Assembly: GCA_043758105.1 (NCBI GenBank)
Contig: JAYVOF010000080.1
Span: forward strand, 1 to 64,000
Direction of reading: 5' to 3'
Source of the DNA: JANPPS01 sp043758105
GTDB lineage: Bacteria; Pseudomonadota; Alphaproteobacteria; Acetobacterales; Acetobacteraceae
DNA: 64,000 nt
This document shows, in pieces, positions 50,338 through 58,141 of the stretch (the first letter of the stretch is position 1; each line of letters opens with the position of its first letter). Under the pieces are notes generated by a model that saw only the letters and a list, made by a program, of their open reading frames with translations, did no database searches and was not told the origin of the DNA. Made by a program: the position numbers and the translations under genes.

Positions 50338-51465
50338 ATGCCCGCCCTGACCACAGAAATGACCCGGCTCCCGCCTGACTGGACGAGGGATGTGGCGACG
50401 CTGTGGCGCCGGCTTGAAGGTTCGGCCGATCCGTCGTTCTTTCAAAGTTGGACCTGGCTCGGCTGCGATGCCGCCATGCGTTTCAATCGGCCGGTTCTCC
50501 TGACCACGCGAGAGGCCGGGGAGGTTGTCGGAGCCGCCTTGTTCAACCGCAGCCATCCGTTTGGGCTCTGGTGGCTGCATGAAACCGGGCGCAGCCGCGA
50601 TGACGCGGTGTTTATCGAGCATAATGGGCCGTTGGTGAGCGGCAGCGCCCAGGAACGATCCGATCGGCTCGTCTCTATCCTAGGGCAGGCAGTACGTCTC
50701 GGCCGGGCGGTCCACCTATCGGGAGTGTCCGATGAGGTCTTGGCGGCAGCGGAGCGGACCGGCGCGGTTGTGGACCGGTTGAGGTCGGAGGCTGCCCCCT
50801 TTATCGATCTATCGCGAATGGAAGACAAAGCGGGGTATTTCGATCAACTCAGCCGAAACACACGGCAGCAACTCCGGCGGGCGGAGCGGCACTATGGCTG
50901 TGTCCGGGTGGTTCGGGCTGACACTGGTGCGGAAGGGCTCATCTTCTTCGGCGAGCTTGTGGCATTGCACACCAAAAGCTGGGAGGCGCGGGGCTTGCCG
51001 GGGGGGTTTCAGACGGACGCGGTGCTGCGCTTTCACCGGGCGATGATCCCCCGGGGCATCACGGCGGGCGAGATCGATCTGTTCCGTATTGAGGGTGGCG
51101 CGGGCGTGATTGGATATTTGTATAATTTCAGGCGGTTGGGACGGGTGTTCGCCTATCAAAGCGGCTTTGATTACGACGGAAATTCCGCCCAATTCAAGCC
51201 AGGGCTGACGTGCCACGTGGCTGCGATCGGCTGGTACTTGGAACGATCAGCCCAGAGCTACGATTTCCTGGCGGGCGATAGTCAGTATAAGCGGAGCCTT
51301 TCAAATGCCCAGAATACGCTTCATTGGCTGGTGATGGCGCGCTCAATCCATCCACGCGCCTGGTTGACGCACGCGCGTCGCCTGAAGCGGAGTGGAGTGG
51401 CACTTCTTTTGCATCCTCCGTCACGGCCGCGTGAGCCTTTGCTGTTGGGAGACGATGGATGTTGA
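50338..51465 (+). CDS. Second FemAB/GNAT-fold acyltransferase, carrying the urt promoter
   Basis: A 375-aa paralogue-type protein of the GNAT/BioF2-like family. FFQSWTWLGCDAAMRFNRP near the N terminus, YFDQLSRNTRQQLRRAERHYG in the middle, and a C-terminal core GVIGYLYNFRRLGRVFAYQSGFDYDGN...PGLTCHVAAIGWYLERSAQSYDFLAGDSQYKRSL. The YDFLAGDSQYKRSL block corresponds to LDFGRGDDEYKQLW of the minus-strand gene. Probably N-acylates a surface glycan. Its 3' end contains a sigma-54 promoter and overlaps the urtA start by 7 nt, so it separates two very different systems. Confidence 0.8.
   Translation: MPALTTEMTRLPPDWTRDVATLWRRLEGSADPSFFQSWTWLGCDAAMRFNRPVLLTTREAGEVVGAALFNRSHPFGLWWLHETGRSRDDAVFIEHNGPLVSGSAQERSDRLVSILGQAVRLGRAVHLSGVSDEVLAAAERTGAVVDRLRSEAAPFIDLSRMEDKAGYFDQLSRNTRQQLRRAERHYGCVRVVRADTGAEGLIFFGELVALHTKSWEARGLPGGFQTDAVLRFHRAMIPRGITAGEIDLFRIEGGAGVIGYLYNFRRLGRVFAYQSGFDYDGNSAQFKPGLTCHVAAIGWYLERSAQSYDFLAGDSQYKRSLSNAQNTLHWLVMARSIHPRAWLTHARRLKRSGVALLLHPPSRPREPLLLGDDGC
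51398..51414 (+). promoter_or_regulatory. Sigma-54 (RpoN) promoter for the urea operon
   Basis: TGGCACTTCTTTTGCAT: the -24 element TGGCAC (51398-51403), five bases, then the -12 element TTGCAT (51409-51414). This is an excellent fit to the TGGCAC-N5-TTGCA consensus. Initiation would be near 51424, 35 nt before the urtA start. It lies inside the coding end of the preceding gene. It implies activation by an enhancer-binding protein, most likely NtrC, under nitrogen limitation; no clear NtrC site was identified upstream. Confidence 0.75.
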
Positions 51466-52766
51466 TGACGAAACGGAACTGGTTGCGGAGCCTTGGGCTC
51501 GCGGCCGTGGTTACGGCCTATGGTTTCGCCGGATCACCGGCATGGGCTCAATCGGCTGAGCCGGTAAAGATCGGCATCTTGCATAGCCTGTCCGGGACGA
51601 TGGCCATTAGCGAGACGACGCTGAAGGACGTTATGCTCATGTTGATCGATGAGCAGAATAAGCGGGGTGGTGTTCTGGGCCGCAAGCTCGAAGCCGTCGT
51701 TGTGGACCCTGCGTCGAACTGGCCCCTATTTGCCGAGAAAGCGCGCGAGCTGATTACAGTGCAGAAAGTTGCCGCAGTGTTCGGGTGTTGGACCAGCGTC
51801 TCACGCAAATCTGTGCTGCCGGTGTTCGAGGAGACTAACAACATTCTATTTTACCCCGTCCAGTACGAGGGGGAAGAAAGCAGCCGGAATGTGTTTTACA
51901 CCGGTGCCGCTCCCAACCAGCAGGCGATTCCTGCGGTCGATTACTTGATGTCGGAAGAGAAGATTCAGCGGTGGGTCTTGGCTGGAACAGATTATGTTTA
52001 CCCACGCACGACCAACAAAATCCTTGAGGCCTACCTCAAGTCTAAGGGTGTGGCACAAGCCGACATCATGATCAATTACACGCCGTTCGGTCATAGCGAT
52101 TGGCAGACCATCGTAGCGGATATTAAAAAATTTGGATCAGCCGGCAAGAAGACAGCGGTCGTCAGCACGATCAATGGTGACGCCAACGTGCCGTTTTATA
52201 AAGAGCTCGGGAACCAGGGACTCAAGGCTACAGACATACCTGTCGTGGCGTTCAGTGTCGGCGAAGAAGAATTGGCGGGCATCGACACGAAACCACTCCT
52301 TGGCCATTTGGCAGCATGGAATTACTTCATGAGCGTTGATAATGCCGATAACAAGGCGTTCATCTCCCGCTGGCAGGCCTATACCAAGAACCCCAAGCGC
52401 GTGACGAACGATCCGATGGAGGCGCACGTCATTGGCTTCGCGATGTGGGTTAAGGCGGTCGAGAAGGCGGGATCGTTCGACCCGGCAAAGGTGATCGACG
52501 CCATGATCGGTGTGACAGCCCCTAATCTTTCTGGCGGGTATTCGGCGATGATGCCGAACCATCACATCACGAAGCCGGTGCTGATCGGCGAAATTCAGGC
52601 CAATGGTCAGTTCAACATCGTTTCCCAGACGCCGGGCACGATCGTGGCGCAAGAGTGGTCGCCCTATCTCGAAGGGTCCCGGGATCTGATTGCGGATTGG
52701 CGCGCGCCGATGCGCTGCGGCAACTTCAACGTGAAGACGGGCAAGTGTGGCGGCAGCGGCAGCTAG
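51459..52766 (+). CDS. urtA: Urea ABC transporter substrate-binding protein UrtA
   Basis: UrtA binds urea in the periplasm for the UrtBCDE importer. The 435-aa precursor has a signal peptide (RSLGLAAVVTAYGFAGSPAWAQ, cut near residue 31). The type I binding-protein fold follows, with the highly conserved PVKIGILHSLSGTMAISETTLKD, AVFGCWTSVSRKSVLPVFEE, NNILFYPVQYEGEESS and VYPRTTNKILEAYLKSKG blocks. GGAG at 51448-51451 precedes the ATG at 51459 by 7 nt; an ATG at 51465 is an alternative. It heads the urt-dmeF-ure run, 45 nt after a sigma-54 promoter. Confidence 0.96.
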   Translation: MLMTKRNWLRSLGLAAVVTAYGFAGSPAWAQSAEPVKIGILHSLSGTMAISETTLKDVMLMLIDEQNKRGGVLGRKLEAVVVDPASNWPLFAEKARELITVQKVAAVFGCWTSVSRKSVLPVFEETNNILFYPVQYEGEESSRNVFYTGAAPNQQAIPAVDYLMSEEKIQRWVLAGTDYVYPRTTNKILEAYLKSKGVAQADIMINYTPFGHSDWQTIVADIKKFGSAGKKTAVVSTINGDANVPFYKELGNQGLKATDIPVVAFSVGEEELAGIDTKPLLGHLAAWNYFMSVDNADNKAFISRWQAYTKNPKRVTNDPMEAHVIGFAMWVKAVEKAGSFDPAKVIDAMIGVTAPNLSGGYSAMMPNHHITKPVLIGEIQANGQFNIVSQTPGTIVAQEWSPYLEGSRDLIADWRAPMRCGNFNVKTGKCGGSGS

Positions 52767-52820
52767 TTCGCGGCGGGGGCGGGTCCTGCCGCCCCCTCAA
52801 CCGTGAAAAGGAATGGATGT

Positions 52821-54377
52821 GTGAGACGGATTATTGCGTTGTTCATCCTCTGCCTAGCCGGGATGCCAGCTTGGGCACAGACGGCGCTACTGGCCGGCCC
52901 CTCGTTCGATGACGTGCGCAAGGGTGTGGATGCATGGGCGATTTCCGGCAGCGCTCGCGCCGCACCCGTGCTCGAGGCCTTGCAGGCGGGCCGTTTGCTG
53001 ACGTCCAACGGCGCTCTGTATATTAAAGAGCCGTCGGGCGCCGTGGTGGATGCGGAAACGGGCGTGCCTTCCGATGTCGCTGACGCCAAACCCATACGCG
53101 TCAACAATGCCGTGCGCCGGGCGCTCGATGCCGCGATGGGCGGTTTGCGGCTGTTTGCCCCCGACCCGGCGATCCGGGAGAGTGCGGCGGAGGCTGTGTT
53201 CAAGTCCCGGGATGCGGCGACGCTGCCGCTTCTGGATCGTGCCATCGCTGGTGAGCCGGATGCGGGCGTGCGCGCCACGATGGAACAGGCACGGGCCGCC
53301 TCGATCCTCGCCAGCGACGACGCAACGGAGGCCGATAAGATCCTGGCGATCGCCATATTGCGGCAGCGGGGTGATCTGGAGGCCCGGGGTATTCTTGCGT
53401 CACTGCCGCCGCAGGGATCGCTGGTGCGGAATGCTGCAGCCGAGGCGGTGGGGTCGATCGATCGCGCGCTCCAATTCTGGGGTGTGTTGCAGGGCGCGTT
53501 CTATGGGCTGAGTCTCGGCTCCGTATTATTGCTTGCGGCAACGGGACTGGCGATCACGTTCGGCGTCATGGGTGTCATCAACATGGCGCACGGCGAGATG
53601 GTCATGATCGGTGCCTATGTGACGTTTGTGACGCAGGAGGTCATCCGGCATCACGCGCCGGGGTTGTTCGGCGCCAGCCTATTCATTGCGATACCGCTGG
53701 CCTTCTTAGTCTCCGGCGGGCTTGGGGTGTTGATCGAACGGGGGCTGATCCGCTTCTTGTATGGCCGGCCGCTGGAGACGTTGCTGGCCACGTTCGGTCT
53801 CTCTCTCGTGCTGCAGCAGGCGGTGCGGTCGATCTTTGGACCGACGAATCAAGACGTTGGCACGCCGGCTTGGATGAGCGGTGCAGGCAAGATCGGCCAG
53901 GTCACGCTGACGTATAACCGGGTTGCGATCATTGTGTTTGCGTTCGCCGTGCTGGCGGCCTTGATGGGGGTGTTGCGCTACACGCCGCTCGGCTTGCGTA
54001 TGCGGGCGGTGACGCAGAACCGGCGGATGGCGGCGGCGATGGGTATCCGCACCGGGGGGATCGATGCCCTGACGTTCGGACTTGGATCAGGCGTGGCGGG
54101 AATGGCGGGAGTGGCGCTCAGCCAGATCGACAACGTGAGCCCGAATTTGGGTCAAGGTTATATCATTGACAGCTTCATGGTCGTGGTATTCGGCGGCGTC
54201 GGGAATTTATGGGGCACGGCGATCGGCGCGCTCACGCTTGGGGTCGTGAACAAGTTTCTGGAACCGGTGGCCGGCGCGGTGCTGGGCAAGATCGTGGTGC
54301 TGGTCCTACTGATCTTGTTCATTCAACGGAAGCCGCGGGGAATGTTTCCGTTGCGCGGCCGGGCGGTGGAGGCGTGA
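52821..54377 (+). CDS. urtB: Urea ABC transporter permease UrtB
   Basis: The LivH-like inner-membrane permease of the urea importer. The 518-aa protein has a signal-like N terminus (IIALFILCLAGMPAWAQ) and a periplasmic helical N-terminal region of about 200 residues, as is normal for UrtB. The permease core follows with GLSLGSVLLLAATGLAITFGVMGVINMAHGEMVMIGAYVTFVTQE, then ETLLATFGLSLVLQQAVRSIFGPTNQDV and VVFGGVGNLWGTAIGALTLG. The GTG at 52821 is chosen because AAAAGGA sits 8 nt before it; a GTG at 52803 is the alternative. It overlaps urtC by 4 nt. Confidence 0.95.
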   Translation: MRRIIALFILCLAGMPAWAQTALLAGPSFDDVRKGVDAWAISGSARAAPVLEALQAGRLLTSNGALYIKEPSGAVVDAETGVPSDVADAKPIRVNNAVRRALDAAMGGLRLFAPDPAIRESAAEAVFKSRDAATLPLLDRAIAGEPDAGVRATMEQARAASILASDDATEADKILAIAILRQRGDLEARGILASLPPQGSLVRNAAAEAVGSIDRALQFWGVLQGAFYGLSLGSVLLLAATGLAITFGVMGVINMAHGEMVMIGAYVTFVTQEVIRHHAPGLFGASLFIAIPLAFLVSGGLGVLIERGLIRFLYGRPLETLLATFGLSLVLQQAVRSIFGPTNQDVGTPAWMSGAGKIGQVTLTYNRVAIIVFAFAVLAALMGVLRYTPLGLRMRAVTQNRRMAAAMGIRTGGIDALTFGLGSGVAGMAGVALSQIDNVSPNLGQGYIIDSFMVVVFGGVGNLWGTAIGALTLGVVNKFLEPVAGAVLGKIVVLVLLILFIQRKPRGMFPLRGRAVEA

Positions 54378-55465
54378 AGGCGACGCCGGTCACTCTGGCC
54401 TGCGTGCTGGGCGGAGCACTATTGCTCGCTGCGCTCAATCTGCTGACTCCGGCGGGCAGTCCGGTGCATGTGCCGACCTATGTCGTCTCGCTGGTTGGCA
54501 AGTATTTGTGCTTCGCCATTCTTGCGCTGGCGGTCGATCTGGTTTGGGGTTTTGCCGGCATTCTGAGCCTAGGCCACGCCGCATTCTTTGCGCTTGGTGG
54601 CTATGCCATGGGTATGTATCTGATGCTGCAGATCGCTGGCCGCGGGCAGTATGGCGCGGCGCTGCCGGATTTCATGGTATTCCTGAATTGGAAGGAGTTG
54701 CCGTGGTATTGGCGAGGTTTTGGCTTCTTCCCGTTCTCGATCCTCATGGCTATGGTCGTGCCCGGCGTGCTGGCGGCGGTGTTCGGTTGGCTTGCGTTCC
54801 GCAGCCGGGTGACGGGCGTCTATCTGTCTATCATTACGCAGGCGTTCACCTATGCGCTGATGCTGGCGTTTTTCCGCAATGACATGGGCTTTGGCGGCAA
54901 TAATGGCTTGACCGACTTCAAGGAACTGCTCGGCTTCCCGCTCTCGGCCGATGGGACTCGCGCTGGATTGTTGGTGATCACCGCGGCGGTGCTGAGCGGG
55001 ATGTATGTGATGGCGCGCGGGCTCACGCGCTCCCGGTTTGGCAAGGTGCTGGTGGCGGTGCGCGATACGGAGAGCCGGACGCGGTTTCTAGGCTATCGGC
55101 CCGAGAGCTTTAAGCTCGTGGTTTGGACCCTCTCTGCCGTGATGGCGGGGTTGGGCGGCGCGCTCTACGTGCCCCAGGTTGGCATCATCAACCCGGGTGA
55201 GTTTGCGCCGGCCGGATCGATCGAGGCGGTGATCTGGGTGGCGGTTGGCGGTCGTGGAACATTATATGGCGCGATTTTGGGCGCGGTGCTGGTTAATGCG
55301 GCAAAGACCATCTTCACGGGGCAATTACCCGAACTGTGGCTGTTTGCGCTCGGCGGTTTGTTTATCGTGGTGACGTTGTTCTTGCCGCGCGGGCTGGTCG
55401 GTTTGATCCGCACCACGGCCGCGCCGCAGGAGCCGGCGCTGCCGGTGATCAAGGCGATGTCATGA
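54374..55465 (+). CDS. urtC: Urea ABC transporter permease UrtC
   Basis: The LivM-like second permease. The 363-aa protein has about eight to ten membrane helices and the conserved DLVWGFAGILSLGHAAFFALGGYAMGMYLM, FRNDMGFGGNNGLTDFK, RDTESRTRFLGYRPESFKLVVWTLSAVMAGLGGALYVPQVGIINPGEF and EAVIWVAVGGRGTLYGAILGA blocks. The GTG start overlaps the urtB stop (GTGA). The frame extends upstream to 54209 without domain support. It overlaps urtD by 4 nt. Confidence 0.95.
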   Translation: MKATPVTLACVLGGALLLAALNLLTPAGSPVHVPTYVVSLVGKYLCFAILALAVDLVWGFAGILSLGHAAFFALGGYAMGMYLMLQIAGRGQYGAALPDFMVFLNWKELPWYWRGFGFFPFSILMAMVVPGVLAAVFGWLAFRSRVTGVYLSIITQAFTYALMLAFFRNDMGFGGNNGLTDFKELLGFPLSADGTRAGLLVITAAVLSGMYVMARGLTRSRFGKVLVAVRDTESRTRFLGYRPESFKLVVWTLSAVMAGLGGALYVPQVGIINPGEFAPAGSIEAVIWVAVGGRGTLYGAILGAVLVNAAKTIFTGQLPELWLFALGGLFIVVTLFLPRGLVGLIRTTAAPQEPALPVIKAMS

Positions 55466-56217
55466 CCATCGGACCGGTCAGCGAAACCCTGCTGTATTTG
55501 GACGGGGTGAGTGTGAGCTTCGATGGCTTCCGGGCGTTGAACAATCTGGCGCTCGTCCTGGCACCGGGCGAAATGCGGGCGGTGATTGGACCGAACGGGG
55601 CCGGTAAGACCACCATGATGGACGTGATCACCGGCAAGACGAGGCCGGACACCGGGCGGGTCGTATTCGAAGCGGAGACGGATCTCACCATGCTAGACGA
55701 ACCGGCGATTGCCAACCTCGGCATCGGCCGTAAATTTCAAAAGCCGACAGTGTTCGAGCCGCACACGGTCTGGGACAATGTGCTGCTGGCGCTGTCGGGC
55801 CCGCGGCAGCCCTGGTTTACTCTGCGCGCCCGGCAAACGGCGGAGGAGGAAGATCGGATCGACGGCCTGCTCGCCATCACCCGGCTCCGGGAGCAGCGGC
55901 ATCGGCGCGCGGGTGAGTTGAGCCATGGGCAAAAGCAGTGGCTCGAGATCGGCATGCTGTTGGCGCAAGATCCGCGGCTGCTATTGGTGGATGAGCCGGT
56001 GGCGGGAATGACCGACGCGGAAACGGAGCAAACGGCGGAGTTGCTGGTCGAGATCAACCGAACGCGCTCCGTGGTGGTGGTGGAGCATGACATGGCGTTC
56101 GTGCGGGCGCTCGGCGTGAAAGTCACGGTGCTCCATGAGGGTTCGGTGCTGAGCGAGGGTTCGATCGACCATGTGAGCGAGGATCCGAAGGTGATCGAGG
56201 TTTATCTTGGCCGCTAG
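55462..56217 (+). CDS. urtD: Urea ABC transporter ATP-binding protein UrtD
   Basis: The LivG-like ATPase subunit. The 251-aa protein shows Walker A GPNGAGKT, the signature LSHGQKQWLEIGMLLAQDP, Walker B LLLVDEPVAGMTDAE and an H-loop VVVEHDMAFVRAL. LNNLALVLAPGEMRAVIGP and IGRKFQKPTVFEPHTVWDN are family-typical. The ATG at 55462 overlaps the urtC stop; urtE begins 11 nt before the end. It provides, with UrtE, the ATP hydrolysis for urea import. Confidence 0.96.
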   Translation: MTIGPVSETLLYLDGVSVSFDGFRALNNLALVLAPGEMRAVIGPNGAGKTTMMDVITGKTRPDTGRVVFEAETDLTMLDEPAIANLGIGRKFQKPTVFEPHTVWDNVLLALSGPRQPWFTLRARQTAEEEDRIDGLLAITRLREQRHRRAGELSHGQKQWLEIGMLLAQDPRLLLVDEPVAGMTDAETEQTAELLVEINRTRSVVVVEHDMAFVRALGVKVTVLHEGSVLSEGSIDHVSEDPKVIEVYLGR

Positions 56218-56911
56218 CCTCACGGTCCAGGATGTCAGTCTGCATTACGGGGCGGCGATCGCGCTGCGCCAGGTGTCGCTTACGGTGGAAACCGGGCAGG
56301 TGACATGCTTGCTCGGCCGCAACGGCGTCGGCAAGACCAGCCTGTTGCGGGCGATCACCGGGGCGCATCCCGTGAGCGGCGGGTCGATCCAGTGGGACGG
56401 CGCGGATATTACGCGGCTGCCGTTGCATGCGCGGGCGCATCGGGGGATCTCCTGGGTGCCACAAGGGCGGGACGTTTTTCCGCTGCTGACGGTGCAGGAG
56501 AACCTGGAGACAGGTTTTGCCGTGTTGCCGCGTGGGGAGCGCCGGGTCGATCCGGAGATTTTCGAGCTGTTCCCGATCCTGCGCAGCATGTTGCGACGGC
56601 GCGGCGGAGACCTTTCGGGTGGGCAGCAACAGCAGCTCGCGATCGCGCGGGCGTTGGTGATGAAGCCGAAATTACTGGTGCTCGATGAGCCGACGGAGGG
56701 AATACAACCGAGTATTATCAAGGATATCGGTCGGGTCATCAGCCTATTGCGGGCCCGGGGCGGGATGGCGATCCTGTTGGTGGAGCAATATTACGACTTC
56801 GCCCGGGCGCTTGCGGATACGCTGTGGATCATGGACCGGGGCGATATCGTGCTGGGTGGCCCGCCGGATACGCTGGATGAGGCGGAGGTGCGGCGGAGGC
56901 TTTCGGTATAG
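56207..56911 (+). CDS. urtE: Urea ABC transporter ATP-binding protein UrtE
   Basis: The LivF-like ATPase subunit. The 234-aa product has Walker A GRNGVGKT, the signature LSGGQQQQLAIARALVMKPK, Walker B LLVLDEPTEGIQPSIIKDIG, and VEQYYDFARALADTLWIMDRG. The Y-G-x-A-I-A-L start (LHYGAAIALRQVSLTV) and WVPQGRDVFPLLTVQENLETG identify UrtE. The start is a TTG at 56207 overlapping urtD by 11 nt. dmeF begins 24 nt after it ends, so transcription can continue into the nickel and urease genes. Confidence 0.96.
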   Translation: MAASLTVQDVSLHYGAAIALRQVSLTVETGQVTCLLGRNGVGKTSLLRAITGAHPVSGGSIQWDGADITRLPLHARAHRGISWVPQGRDVFPLLTVQENLETGFAVLPRGERRVDPEIFELFPILRSMLRRRGGDLSGGQQQQLAIARALVMKPKLLVLDEPTEGIQPSIIKDIGRVISLLRARGGMAILLVEQYYDFARALADTLWIMDRGDIVLGGPPDTLDEAEVRRRLSV

Positions 56912-56935
56912 CCCACCCGCGCCTATACTATTTGC

Positions 56936-58141
56936 ATGAGCGACATGGCGCACACCCACATTTTCTTGGGCGACGGGCACGAGCATGCCGAGCGGCGAAG
57001 CTGGGCGGTGATTTGGCTGTGTGGTGCCATGATGGTGCTCGAGATCGGCGGCGGCGCGCTGTTCGGATCGATCGCGTTGGTGGCGGATGGCATGCATATG
57101 AGCACGCATGCCGGGGCCCTGCTCCTCGCGGCGTTGGCCTATCGCTTCGCCCGGACCCATGCGCAGAACGCGCGCTTCACCTTCGGCACGGGTAAATTCG
57201 GGGATCTCGCCGGATTTTCGAGCGGGATCGTGCTGGCGATGATTTCGCTGCTGATCGGCTATGAGAGCGTGAGCCGGTTGATGTCCCCCGTGCCGATCGC
57301 ATTTGCCGAGGCGATCCCGATTGCCGTGCTGGGCCTTCTGGTCAACATCGCTTCCGCCTGGCTGCTGTCAGGCGGCCATCAGCACCACCATGGTCACGGC
57401 CATGGTCACGGCCATGGTCACGGTGAACCGCATGATGACAGCCATGCCATCACCACAGAAAACGGCATTTTGCGCTTGTCGATCCTGGAGACGGGACGTC
57501 CGCCGGTATTCCAGCTCACCGGTATCGCAGGCCCGGCGACGATCGAAACCTTGCGGCCGGATGGCGCGCGCCAGCTCTTTACCCTCACGGGGACGGGAAG
57601 CACGCTCGAAAGCCCGGACTCGATCCCGGAGCCGCATGAATTCACCGCCCATGTCACGGCGGCAGGGCGCACCGACGCGGTCCGGTTTTCCGAGCACGCC
57701 CATGGCCCGGCAAGCATCCATCGCGACAACAACATGCGCGCCGCGGTGGTGCACGTGATGGCGGACGCCGCCGTATCGGTCCTGGTGATCATCGGCTTGG
57801 TGTTAGCTCGCGGGTTCGGCTGGTTGTGGATGGACCCGGCGGCGGGCCTGGTGGGCGCGGCGGTGATCCTTAGTTGGTCGTATGGATTGCTGCGGGACAC
57901 GGGTGCCATCCTGCTGGACGTGAATCCGGATCGTGGCCTCACGGACCGGGTGCGCGAGGCGGTTGAGGCGGCCGGCGACACGCTGACGGATTTGCACGTC
58001 TGGCGGCTCGGCCCGGGACATCTCGGCGCCATCCTCTGCGTGTGCGCGAACCAGGAGCGGACGCCGCAATTCTACCGCGAACGGCTGGCGGCGTTCCCCA
58101 TGCTCTCGCACGTGACCGTCGAAATCACTCCGCGATCCTGA
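56936..58141 (+). CDS. dmeF: CDF-family Co(II)/Ni(II) efflux protein, DmeF type, with an inserted loop domain
   Basis: A cation diffusion facilitator that exports cobalt/nickel. The 401-aa protein has four helices in the first 145 residues with the metal-site helix ALVADGMHMSTHAGALLLAALAYRFAR. It then has a His/Gly-rich cytoplasmic loop at 147-163 (HQHHHGHGHGHGHGHG), an 80-residue strand-rich insert (172-255, with RPDGARQLFTLTGTG and PEPHEFTAHVT) and helices 5-6 with HVMADAAVSVL. The C-terminal metal-binding domain (TDLHVWRLGPGHLGAILCV) ends the chain. It lies between urtE and ureD, so it likely balances nickel supply with urease needs. Confidence 0.88.
   Translation: MSDMAHTHIFLGDGHEHAERRSWAVIWLCGAMMVLEIGGGALFGSIALVADGMHMSTHAGALLLAALAYRFARTHAQNARFTFGTGKFGDLAGFSSGIVLAMISLLIGYESVSRLMSPVPIAFAEAIPIAVLGLLVNIASAWLLSGGHQHHHGHGHGHGHGHGEPHDDSHAITTENGILRLSILETGRPPVFQLTGIAGPATIETLRPDGARQLFTLTGTGSTLESPDSIPEPHEFTAHVTAAGRTDAVRFSEHAHGPASIHRDNNMRAAVVHVMADAAVSVLVIIGLVLARGFGWLWMDPAAGLVGAAVILSWSYGLLRDTGAILLDVNPDRGLTDRVREAVEAAGDTLTDLHVWRLGPGHLGAILCVCANQERTPQFYRERLAAFPMLSHVTVEITPRS
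57388..57423 (+). repeat. Three perfect 12-bp tandem repeats in the dmeF His-rich loop
   Basis: CCATGGTCACGG repeated exactly three times. It encodes the HGHG metal-binding run. Exact repetition at DNA level shows recent slippage expansion, so loop length probably varies among strains. Confidence 0.85.

Noticed and set aside
52887..53480. Long N-terminal region of UrtB as a possible novel fused domain
   Set aside because: UrtB proteins normally carry such a periplasmic helical region of about 200 residues, so this is ordinary.
57388..57423. Possible CRISPR-like array in dmeF
   Set aside because: The 12-bp units are contiguous without spacers and encode an in-frame His-Gly run, so this is a coding microrepeat.
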